Source: Aurantiochytrium sp. KH105 (taxonomy: Eukaryota > Sar > Bigyra > Thraustochytrida > Thraustochytriidae). Taken from it: 64,000 nucleotides of DNA. Shown here one piece after another: positions 19,713-27,734 of the stretch (position 1 is its first letter; every line of letters starts with the position of its first letter). The notes beneath the pieces are model-generated. The model saw only the letters and a program-made list of their open reading frames with translations. It was not told where the DNA came from and did no database searches. Position numbers and translations under genes: made by a program. Where the stretch lies: assembly GCA_003116975.1 (NCBI GenBank), contig BGKB01000045.1, forward strand, positions 310,001 through 374,000, given 5' to 3'.

Positions 19713-20663
19713 TCACCGCGCTGACTGCGCATACCGGTCGACTCGTCGACGTCGCAATTCGTCGGCAGAGAGAGAAGCCCCAGAAGGAGCTGTGGGCTGG
19801 GGCCTTGCCCGTGGCGGTTCTGGAGCTGCGTTTCCGTATGGAGGAGCAGCATTCCCATACGTAGGATTTTGATGTCTTTGCTGACGTGGCGCGCCCCAGA
19901 ATCCACTACCATAGGTGCGCGGCGCCTCGCGAGGTACCCATCGCAAGAGCGCCGGCGCGAGACGTCGTAGCGCCAAGAAGCCAAAGCCCGCAAGGGCTCC
20001 TGAAGCATGCCCAAGCATCGATGCTTGAGGCATGACCATCTGAATAAAGGCGATCTCCACCCACACCAGATGCTTGGATGGCAAGCGGATGCCGTAAAAA
20101 TAAGCATCCTGGTTTGGATCTTGCAAATCATACGTGACAATGACCTTGAGCGCAAAAAGAACGCCTGAAAATCCAAGCGAGCAGGTCATCCAATCGTCCA
20201 AGGCTACGCTAAGCGCCAAATGGATGATGTTGGTGGCCACGAGCAGACCCAACGTCATGGCAAGCATAAGGGGACTGCCCAAACGCTGTTCGAGCGCCAC
20301 GCCCTTTACCAGAAACGAAGACATGTTGTAGTACAGATGATACGCATCAAGATGAAAGAGACTGGCCGCAATGATTCGATACAGCTCTCCCATCTGAATC
20401 ACGCTGAATGCGCTCATGCAGACGTCCGAGACGCGGTCGAGAAAGGGTGGCGGGTTCATGAAGAGCCATCCTTGGAGGCCCATTAGTCCCAGGGTCACCG
20501 GCGGCTTCACAGGCAGCTCGTTCACCTGCTGCATGAGCCGCATCAAGAGAAGCATTGCCATGGGGTCGGCGCCGCCTCGCCTCTGGCCGCCGCGGCCTCC
20601 GTACGCGCCGCGGCCGAGCCCGCGCCCGTAGCCAAACCCCGGGGGCGCTCGTCGCCCGAACAT
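19713..20663 (-). CDS. Rhomboid intramembrane protease, RHBDD1-like
   Basis: A 316-residue multi-pass protein. A Gly/Arg-rich N-terminus precedes about six membrane segments. The catalytic Ser lies in GFSGVLFALKV (about residue 170), the same word as in RHBDD1, and the catalytic His in LGHASGALAGFGFLAL (about residue 218). An RHxxxH-like early motif is LFHLDAYHLYYNMSS. RHBDD1 cleaves ubiquitinated membrane substrates at the ER with p97/VCP. The C-terminal ADELRRRRVDRY resembles the Arg-rich VCP-binding motif, supporting the same role by inference. The tail also has repeated YGNAAP units. The ATG at 20663 overlaps on the opposite strand the first ATG of the next gene. Confidence 0.9.
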   Translation of the reverse strand: MFGRRAPPGFGYGRGLGRGAYGGRGGQRRGGADPMAMLLLMRLMQQVNELPVKPPVTLGLMGLQGWLFMNPPPFLDRVSDVCMSAFSVIQMGELYRIIAASLFHLDAYHLYYNMSSFLVKGVALEQRLGSPLMLAMTLGLLVATNIIHLALSVALDDWMTCSLGFSGVLFALKVIVTYDLQDPNQDAYFYGIRLPSKHLVWVEIAFIQMVMPQASMLGHASGALAGFGFLALRRLAPALLRWVPREAPRTYGSGFWGAPRQQRHQNPTYGNAAPPYGNAAPEPPRARPQPTAPSGASLSADELRRRRVDRYAQSAR

Positions 20664-21726
20664 GACGGCGGCCGGCAAACTCGCTTCGCTTCTCTTCTCC
20701 GCGCCCTCGAGGACTGTGCCCCGCCGTGGCGCGGTGCAGGCGGCGCCAGGCAGACGCGGCGCGAGGCGAGCTCTTCGCCGGGCCCGGCCGATGCCCCGCG
20801 CGTGGTCGGGCGGCCAAGTGGTTCTGCTGCAGGCCGCGGCCCAGGCCGTCGTCGGCCTCGCGGTTCTGCGGCGCCGCGCCACGTGGAACTCCGGCGCCGT
20901 GGCCGGCGCGGGGGTCGCGGCCGTGGCGCTCGCGTTCTGTCTGGATGTGGCGCTCTTCTCGCGCGCCGCGCGCGCCGCGAACTCGCCTCTGCAGCAAAGC
21001 TCGCAGCTGCATTTGCGAGGAATTTTAGAAGAACTTGTGCGTCTGGCGCTCCTTGTCGTGGTTGAGGACATGGCCATGTTCTGGCTTGCGCGCTTGTTCT
21101 GGACACCTTCAGCTCTTGGTCCCAATCAAGATGATGATGCTCCAAGTGGCTGCTTTGCTCTGATTGCTTTCCAAGCAAAGAATTCGAGGGAAGGAGCAGG
21201 TCTTGAGATGGACCAAGGTCAACAAGGCAAAGGCCCAACCGGGACGTCTCCACCTGCCGTCGCAGTCAAGTCACGCATCATTGCCACAGCGAGCGCTTCG
21301 CTAGCCATCATGACGTGCCTTCCAGATACATTGACGGCAATGATCTGGTTCGCATTGCGCAGTCTTGAAGCACTTGACGTGGTTCTTTGGGAGGATCATG
21401 AGGCGACTCTGCAAAAGTCTCAGACAGAAAGTGACCTGGGGCACGCGGCTTGGCGACCGGGCTACTGGCTGCCAGTACTGGCGGCCAAAGCACATCGCGA
21501 CGTGAACCTGGCCTTTTTTGTCCCGGTTGTCTTGTCGGCGATCGCAACCTCGACCCGTATCAGTCTTGGTTTTCCCCTCTTTATCGTACAAGGTCTCACC
21601 CTTGCGGCCGCTCTCGTTAACATCATGGACCACAAGCGTTTACCTCGCACCGGAGTCTTTGCTTTTGTTCTGATCCTCTTGGGTGTTGTAACATTTGGGC
21701 CTGCTCTGCTGACACGATTTCGATGA
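20662..21726 (+). CDS. Hypothetical multi-pass membrane protein
   Basis: I do not recognise this 354-residue protein. Hydrophobic helices are visible near residues 51-70 (VVLLQAAAQAVVGLAVL), 78-98, 120-145 (ILEELVRLALLVVVEDMAMF), 215-235 and three at the C-terminus (LAFFVPVVLSAIA, FPLFIVQGLTLAAALVN, FAFVLILLGVVTFGPALL). A polar loop of about 60 residues holds a Gly/Gln/Asp stretch. The first ATG at 20662 overlaps the rhomboid start codon on the other strand. The first 43 residues are Arg/Ala/Pro-rich and could be leader DNA; an in-frame ATG at 20791 just before the first helix is an attractive alternative, giving 311 residues. Confidence 0.65.
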   Translation: MTAAGKLASLLFSAPSRTVPRRGAVQAAPGRRGARRALRRARPMPRAWSGGQVVLLQAAAQAVVGLAVLRRRATWNSGAVAGAGVAAVALAFCLDVALFSRAARAANSPLQQSSQLHLRGILEELVRLALLVVVEDMAMFWLARLFWTPSALGPNQDDDAPSGCFALIAFQAKNSREGAGLEMDQGQQGKGPTGTSPPAVAVKSRIIATASASLAIMTCLPDTLTAMIWFALRSLEALDVVLWEDHEATLQKSQTESDLGHAAWRPGYWLPVLAAKAHRDVNLAFFVPVVLSAIATSTRISLGFPLFIVQGLTLAAALVNIMDHKRLPRTGVFAFVLILLGVVTFGPALLTRFR

Positions 21727-22210
21727 AGGTCTTCACGGTCTAGAGTAGCTTTCTCTCTGATTCTCTCTCTCCCATCAATTGCATCTCTGCGAGACAAGCT
21801 AGCGACTGACCGGCAAACCATGATCCCGCCTCTTTCTCTCGTCTTTGCTTTGGGTCTGATGCTCTTGAATCAAGTACTACGTACCGCAGCAAACTGCATC
21901 AGTTCCAAACAGGCAAGTCAACCATTTCACGTGAACATTATACTACACATAGGCCTACAATATCGATTTTGATGTGACAAAGATGGTCTACCTTTCACCC
22001 CAAATAAGATCTAGAGTAAAGGTTGGCTGGGGAATTTTGCCGTCGCTCGCTCAGACAAGAGGTAAGATGGCTCTTTCCCGCGCAAATTATGATTGTGTGT
22101 GCTTACCTCATCTTGGCTGTCACGACGTCAAGGTGCACAGAAGCCAAATCCCAAAAGCCAAGCAAGCCCAAGTCGGAAAACTTGCGTCGATCGAGCAGCG
22201 TGACGGAGCG
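21727..22210. promoter_or_regulatory. Intergenic region upstream of the otubain gene
   Basis: It contains TAGGCCTA at 21950-21957, 254 bp upstream of the otubain ATG. No other element is clear. An upstream in-frame ATG at 21974 would add 79 residues to otubain, but that stretch is not otubain-like. Confidence 0.45.
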
Positions 22211-23198
22211 ATGGACGCAGACGACGAGCTTCGTGCGCAGGCGGCAGCGCAGGAGGCCGAAATCGAAGGCATCGTCAAGAGCCGCCCGCTCATCGGGCCA
22301 AAGGTAAGTGAGGTGTTGGTTGTAGACGAGACGAGACGAGGATCGTTCCTCGTGGCGACTCGACATGGCTCGGTACGCGCGCTTCGCTCGAGCAGAGCAG
22401 ACGCCGCGCGTGCAGACGGTTGGAGTGGAGGGCCTTGGCCAACCGTGAGAGGATGCGGATTTAAGGAAGGCAAGAGATTTCGTTTCTGACAGTGAGACGC
22501 GACAAATATTGCATCGTGAAACGCAGGAGAGCGGGTTTGAGTCCCTTCGAGAGGAGCTCGAGGGCACGGAAGCCTTTGTGCGCAAGATCCCGAGCCTGGA
22601 GAGCAAGTACACCGGCATTCGCCATGTTCGTGGCGATGGGAACTGCTTTTACCGGTCCTTTGTGTTTCGCATGTTCGAAGTAGCGCGTACGGACAATGCG
22701 CTCCGCACGCGCCTCTTGGATATAGCTCGCGAAGCGCTTCCGTACCTGACGGACGTTGGCTACGAAGAGGTATCCATCGAGACATTCACGGACTTTTGCG
22801 AGGAAACGCTGGAATCGCTGAACAAATTGTCGCAAGAGGACCTTGAGGTTCTCTTTGGCGAGGATGGCGAGTCAGACTACTTGGTGTGGTTTGGGAGACT
22901 CGCTTGCGCCGGTTTTCTCAAGCATCAACCGGACCGTTTCCTGCCTTTCATCCCGGAGTCGTTCTGCGACATGAACTCTTTTTGCTCGCGCGAGGTTGAG
23001 CCCATGGGGAAGGAGGCTGACCAGCCGCAGGTGATTGCGCTCGCAGAGTACTGGCAGCTGCGCGTCTGCGTGGAGTACATTGACTCGAGTGACGAATCGA
23101 CAACCTCGACGCACGTGTTTGGGCCTGGGGACGATGATGCTCCGGGCGACATTTGTCTCTTGTACAGACCTGGACATTACGAGATCATCTATGCGTAG
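22211..23198 (+). CDS. OTUB1: Otubain-type deubiquitinase, two exons
   Basis: Exons are 22211-22303 and 22527-23198, giving about 254 residues (human OTUB1 271). The protein removes Lys48-linked ubiquitin. The catalytic Asp/Cys motif is RGDGNCFYRSF and the catalytic His is in LLYRPGHYEIIYA, both as in OTUB1. DYLVWFGRLACAGFL and FCSREVEPMGKEADQPQVIALAEYW align with the peptidase C65 fold. Exon 1 supplies the short acidic helix that in OTUB1 contacts ubiquitin or the E2. Splicing joins IVKSRPLIGPK to ESGFESLREEL. Without splicing the exon 2 frame has no ATG near the domain start. Confidence 0.93.
22304..22526 (+). other. Spliceosomal intron in the otubain gene
   Basis: GTAAGT donor after AAG at 22303; AAACGCAG acceptor before GAG AGC at 22527; 223 bp, phase 0. 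A nearer AG at about 22491 would give an immediate TGA and is rejected. Confidence 0.85.
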
Positions 23199-23482
23199 AG
23201 TACAGATGATCAAACAAAAAACTAAACAATACCACGAGCTCTCCGGGAGCACGATTTGTGGGTGTTTATCAACTACTAACATAAGGTCTGCGCACGATGC
23301 GCCGTCGGCGGTTTTTCTCGTCCACGAAGGAAGGAAAAAGTTATCTTTCTGTTTATCAATGATACATTCGAAATACATGTGAATCTTTACTTTTTTTTCG
23401 TTTGTTACAATGACGCAAGGTCGCGATTTTCCGCTCATTTCTTCATAAACTGTTCAATTATTATGTCGTTTGACTGTGCCAA

Positions 23483-25234
23483 TCATGCGACATTCTTCAG
23501 CTTGAGAAAACATGCGCTGGCAGCAAAAAAGTAAATGGCTGCAACTATAAAGATGAGCGAGTAGCCGACGTGAGGCAGTCCGTGCTTGCCTCCGAGATTG
23601 TTCATGACGTCAAGAAGGGCGCCAGCGATGGGGGCGGCTACGAGCTGAGGAAGCACAATAGAAATGTGCCAAACGCCAAGATCTCGCGCGACGTTTGCAG
23701 AGCTTGGAAGCACATCACAGACGAGCGCGTAGTCGAGCGACATGAACGTGCCCATGGCGGTACCGAAGATGAGCATGAAGATCATGGCCACGACAAAATT
23801 CTCGATAAATGCCACCCCAAAGCTGCACATTCCAAGGACAATGCTAGAGGTGATCAAGAGAGTCTTTCGCTTGCCTCCATTCAAGTCGGTGAGGCGGCCC
23901 ACGCTAAGTGACGAGATCAGCGCAGTGCAAAATACAGGGGCAAAGAGAATTGCGGCACGAGTTGTTGCCTCGAGACCCTGAAATGGGAGCACATCGCTGA
24001 CCCAAAAGAGCATGAATTGCATCACTGTAAAGACGCCAAATTGCACGAGAAGACGCGTGACGAAGACCCAAAAGAAATCGTTCTCTGCAAATGGGCCTGC
24101 CATGCGCACCATTAAGCGGCGCGTCCTTCCACAGTAGGCGGTGCGCGAGAAACGCGACGAGTCTTTGACTGCAGTTTCTTCTTCTTCTTCATCAGCATCA
24201 TCGTCGCTTGCAGGCTCAAAGTCATAGATGGACCCCTTGGCCGATGCGGCTGCTGCCTTTCGCTGCGAAAAGCTACTGGAAGGCAAAAATACATCTTCTT
24301 TGTACACATTGAGCGTGATGACACCGGTGACAACAATGATCGCATCGAGAATGTAATAGCTCGCAGGGATTCCAATGGTTGTAGAAGCTGCCCCAATGCC
24401 CGCCCCAATGCCATAGCCCACAATCGTGAGAGCGCCGACAACGCCTGATATTGTACCATACTGTGTTGGTTCGGCCATGTCTGGAATTGTGGCGTTGAAC
24501 GCAGTCGAGAGGAGGATGCCGCCCACGACAGAGACGATATAAATGGTTCCGATGGCGGCCAAGTCGTTCGTGTTGGCGGAGATGCCGGCAATGAGGAACG
24601 AAAATCCCATGGTAGAGAGACCTGCGGCCATGAATGGCTTGCGTCTGCCGTACTGTGACCGATATCGATCGCTTGCATACCCGACAAAGGGCGGCAATAC
24701 GATGGAGAGAATGCCGCCAATTCCAGAAAGCAGACCCAAGCTACGGCCCTTGTGCTCATTTCCGACAATCATCCAAACTTGCTGAGGCAACATGAGAGAG
24801 ATGTAGGCGACGTTGATAGCGGCCGATCCGACTTGGGCAAGACACATGAGGACGATGCGAAAGACAGCCACGACCACGTGCTCGTCCTCGGCATCTTTGC
24901 GAAGCTGTGGAGTGTCCGTTTCGTTTCCCCCAAGTTTGTTGTACGCATATCCGCTCTCACGGTCATTTGGGTCACCTCTGGCATTGTGTGCGTGTTCTTC
25001 GTTGGCACCACTGTCGCCGAAAAGAGCCGCCTCGTACTCGATGAGCGAAGACCGTTCGGCATACGGGTCGCTGGCGTCTCGATGATGGTACAAGAGGTTG
25101 TCATTGTTGTCGCTGTGGCCGCTCTCCTTGTTTGCCTCGTACAGACTGCCGTTGCCACCACCACCGACTCCGTTCCCACGCCGCTTGCGCGCGCCTTTGT
25201 CTCCGTCCTCGCGCGAGCTCAGGCCGGGCTCCAT
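23483..25234 (-). CDS. Major facilitator superfamily transporter
   Basis: A 583-residue transporter with about 12 membrane helices and a long, polar, Gly/Asn/Asp-rich cytosolic N-terminus (about 120 residues). The MFS signature between helices 2 and 3 is GYASDRYRSQYGRRKPF. The central cytosolic loop is acidic (ASDDDADEEEEE), with a second signature-like word GRLTDLNGGKRK after helix 8. The pattern resembles glycoside/sucrose-type or uncharacterised MFS_1 carriers, but no substrate can be assigned. The C-terminus is short. The ATG at 25234 is the first in frame, preceded within 25 bp by a strong hairpin. Confidence 0.9.
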   Translation of the reverse strand: MEPGLSSREDGDKGARKRRGNGVGGGGNGSLYEANKESGHSDNNDNLLYHHRDASDPYAERSSLIEYEAALFGDSGANEEHAHNARGDPNDRESGYAYNKLGGNETDTPQLRKDAEDEHVVVAVFRIVLMCLAQVGSAAINVAYISLMLPQQVWMIVGNEHKGRSLGLLSGIGGILSIVLPPFVGYASDRYRSQYGRRKPFMAAGLSTMGFSFLIAGISANTNDLAAIGTIYIVSVVGGILLSTAFNATIPDMAEPTQYGTISGVVGALTIVGYGIGAGIGAASTTIGIPASYYILDAIIVVTGVITLNVYKEDVFLPSSSFSQRKAAAASAKGSIYDFEPASDDDADEEEEETAVKDSSRFSRTAYCGRTRRLMVRMAGPFAENDFFWVFVTRLLVQFGVFTVMQFMLFWVSDVLPFQGLEATTRAAILFAPVFCTALISSLSVGRLTDLNGGKRKTLLITSSIVLGMCSFGVAFIENFVVAMIFMLIFGTAMGTFMSLDYALVCDVLPSSANVARDLGVWHISIVLPQLVAAPIAGALLDVMNNLGGKHGLPHVGYSLIFIVAAIYFFAASACFLKLKNVA

Positions 25235-25574
25235 CTTGATGGTCTAAGCTAGCCTCCTCGTTCCGTTTGCACACGGAACGAGGCCGCGCGGCGGTCCGCG
25301 TGGGGCGCTTGCAGCGCAGAGCGCGCGCGCACGCGCTCTGAATCCCCTTTTGCGGGGCGCGAGTTGACTGCGTTTAGATCGCTTGATGGTTTGGTTTCCT
25401 GGTCGCTGTTGGCATGGCTAATGAAAAAGACGAAGAGATCCTGGTTTTCACGCGAAGCAGGGACGTCCTGATTCGATTCCAAGCAGAGCAACAGGGAACT
25501 GCAAGAGTTATAGCAGCGAGCAAAGCTCGTTCGTGAATAGACAATGAGATAAATTAGATCGTGGGTCATTTATT
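25235..25574. promoter_or_regulatory. MFS leader region with two hairpins
   Basis: Between the MFS start and the stop of the next minus-strand gene. An 11-bp perfect stem with loop TTGCAC spans 25256-25283 and a 9-bp perfect stem with 6-nt loop spans 25317-25340. They lie 22 and 83 bp upstream of the MFS ATG, so they may fall in the 5' leader. Confidence 0.6.
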
Positions 25575-27281
25575 CTACATGACAAAGGCGTACAGGAGTA
25601 TGTGGAGGGAGGCGAAGAAGAGAACCGAGCCACAACCAAGAGCGAGTCCGAGGTGCCAGGACTCGTCGTCGCTAATGGGGAGCTTTTGTGCGTGGCACCA
25701 TGCGCAAGCAACATTGGCAATGATGTTGGCGAAAATTTCCTCCAGTGTAGGACGTAACGTGAGGAGAAGCATGATGCGAATGTGTGGAAGCGCGAGCTCG
25801 TGCCGTAGCATTTCATATACCCAGGTCGAGTTCGAGCTTTCCGGAGCAGAGTCATCTGAAACCTCGTTTGCTGCAAAAGAATCGGAAGTGGGCATTCGTT
25901 CCTCAGGCTGCACAAAAGAATCCATCTCGTTTTCCTCTTCGTGAACAGAAGCAGTATGAGAAGCAGAAACAGCAGTAAAAAGGTCATGTGGAGCTGGACC
26001 AAGAAAATGATGGCGAAATGAAGTGACCCAAGCAGGCACGTCGTAATGCACAAGAGTTTCGTCGATGCTGCGCACGAGCATATCCAGCACATGTAAAGCG
26101 ACGTAGCAAACGCTGAAAAAGGTCATGCACATCCACAAGAAACGGGCCAGGGTCCATGCATGGAGGGGAACGTGCTTGACAAAGGTGGTGGTCAGTTTGC
26201 GGCCATTGGGCCACATGTAGATGCCACGGCCATGGTGCTGTTGATTGGCAAATTCGCCCTCATAGCGATCACCATTTGCCCATTGGTACACACCGAGTCC
26301 ATCCTTGTTGTTCAACTTCCAGAACCCCTCGTACCAGTCACCATTCTCAACGTTGTAGCGGCCAAAACCATGCATGAGGCCGTCTTGCCAAGTACCTCTA
26401 TACGTCATGGAACCGTTGCTCGAGAAAAGAACGCCGTAGCCGCATGCTTTGCCATCCAGCCACTGGCCGACGTAACGTTTGCCATTCTTCCACGTATGAA
26501 TTCCAAATCCAGTCAGCTTATCATTGCGAAAGTCACCACTGTAATCTCCACCACACGTCCATGTAAGGGTGCCGCGTCCATGGGGTTTCCCATTGCGGAC
26601 GGCGCCGACATAGCGCTTACGACAAGCAGCATCATTGTCGGCGTAGTTGATTTCAACATCGCGTACTGAGCGCTTGGCGGACGCTTGATCAAGAGCGGCT
26701 TGCTTGTCTTCAAAATCCTGAATTACCGCGTCAAAGTCCTCGGGCACCAAGTTGCTCGCAAAGGCATCAATTTGCAGGTTTATTTCAGGAGCAGACATAT
26801 TGCTGACAATATCGTGCGAATTCCTTTCTTGCGTTCTCGAGCCAGATCCTGAGCCAGATCCTTCATAAGACATTTTCCTTTCGTCGACATCCTCCTGCAC
26901 CCCGAATTGAGGTTGAGGAAGAGTACAAGTAGTAGTTGTACGCTGTGGCCTTAAAGAAGATCGAGTGTCCATTTTCGCGTCATCGCCATCCGAAGCCGGT
27001 CTGAAGGTGGGAACTGCGTCTTTCTGCGTCATGGAAGTCAAAGACGAAGAAGGAGTACTTTTCGTTTTTGTGGTAGAAGAAGACGAAGAAGAAGACCTTG
27101 ACATGGTCGGCTGAAGGGTAGCTGCCGCAGGCTCTTGTCTCTGTCGTTTACGTGCAGGCTGCACATGGATCGTTCGGACGGGGACATCGTACGGCTGTTG
27201 CGTGCGTAGAGCCTGAGCGTCGCGCGGATGAAGGATCCGTACGTGCTCCGTCTGCGGAGGCGCGGTCGCGAGCTTGGCCAT
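25575..27281 (-). CDS. MORN-repeat membrane protein
   Basis: A 568-residue protein. The N-terminal 210 residues are Ser/Thr/Gln-rich and disordered. Six MORN repeats follow (about residues 225-370), for example YVGAVRNGKPHGRGTLTW, YSGDFRNDKLTGFGIHTWKN and YEGEFANQQHHGRGIYMW. MORN repeats bind phospholipids or proteins and often place proteins at membranes. Hydrophobic segments follow: FLWMCMTFFSVCYVALHVLDML and, at the very end, LALGCGSVLFFASLHILLYAFVM. A membrane-bound scaffold is likely; it is not a known enzyme. The open frame continues upstream only from a GTG, so the first ATG (27281) is used. It is divergent from GPHR, 453 bp apart. Confidence 0.85.
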   Translation of the reverse strand: MAKLATAPPQTEHVRILHPRDAQALRTQQPYDVPVRTIHVQPARKRQRQEPAAATLQPTMSRSSSSSSSTTKTKSTPSSSLTSMTQKDAVPTFRPASDGDDAKMDTRSSLRPQRTTTTCTLPQPQFGVQEDVDERKMSYEGSGSGSGSRTQERNSHDIVSNMSAPEINLQIDAFASNLVPEDFDAVIQDFEDKQAALDQASAKRSVRDVEINYADNDAACRKRYVGAVRNGKPHGRGTLTWTCGGDYSGDFRNDKLTGFGIHTWKNGKRYVGQWLDGKACGYGVLFSSNGSMTYRGTWQDGLMHGFGRYNVENGDWYEGFWKLNNKDGLGVYQWANGDRYEGEFANQQHHGRGIYMWPNGRKLTTTFVKHVPLHAWTLARFLWMCMTFFSVCYVALHVLDMLVRSIDETLVHYDVPAWVTSFRHHFLGPAPHDLFTAVSASHTASVHEEENEMDSFVQPEERMPTSDSFAANEVSDDSAPESSNSTWVYEMLRHELALPHIRIMLLLTLRPTLEEIFANIIANVACAWCHAQKLPISDDESWHLGLALGCGSVLFFASLHILLYAFVM

Positions 27282-27734
27282 GCGCTCGAATGTCTGTCTC
27301 TGGTCGCTCGCTCGCTCTCTCACCTCGCCGCCCGCACGTTACGTCTCCAGGAGGCGAGAGAGCAGCAGCGACCTTCCGCCGCGCCGCCCGGCGATCTCTC
27401 CGCCCCGTGCGCGCCGGTGCGCCGGGCCAGGGCTCCCAACGGGCGAGCGAGAGAGGGTTTCGGGTTTGGGCCACACTGCGCGGAGACTTCGAGGTGGTTG
27501 AGCACCCTGTCGAGCGAGACCGCAAGACTACACGATAAAGCCGAGTCCGAGCCCGAGCCCGAGAGCAGAACCTTTATCCATCCGGTCGGGCGCCCGCGCT
27601 CGCGCCGGCTGACGGCGAGCGAGCTAGCTAGCTCGCGTCGCTGGCGCTGCGGCCTGCCGGTTTGCCGGCTAGCGGGCTGGCGCGTCTGCCGGGCAGGCGA
27701 GGTGAGAAAGTGGGAGAAAGAAAGCGCCAAGAAG
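27282..27734. promoter_or_regulatory. Divergent promoter region of MORN and GPHR genes
   Basis: A 453-bp GC-rich interval. It holds the 18-bp perfect palindrome GCGAGCTAGCTAGCTCGC at 27619-27636. No TATA box is evident. Frames crossing it lack ATG starts. Confidence 0.5.

Noticed and set aside
22480..22496. Alternative acceptor TTTCTGACAG for the otubain intron
   Set aside because: Using it places a TGA stop at once in the needed phase; the CGCAG at 22526 keeps the frame and homology.
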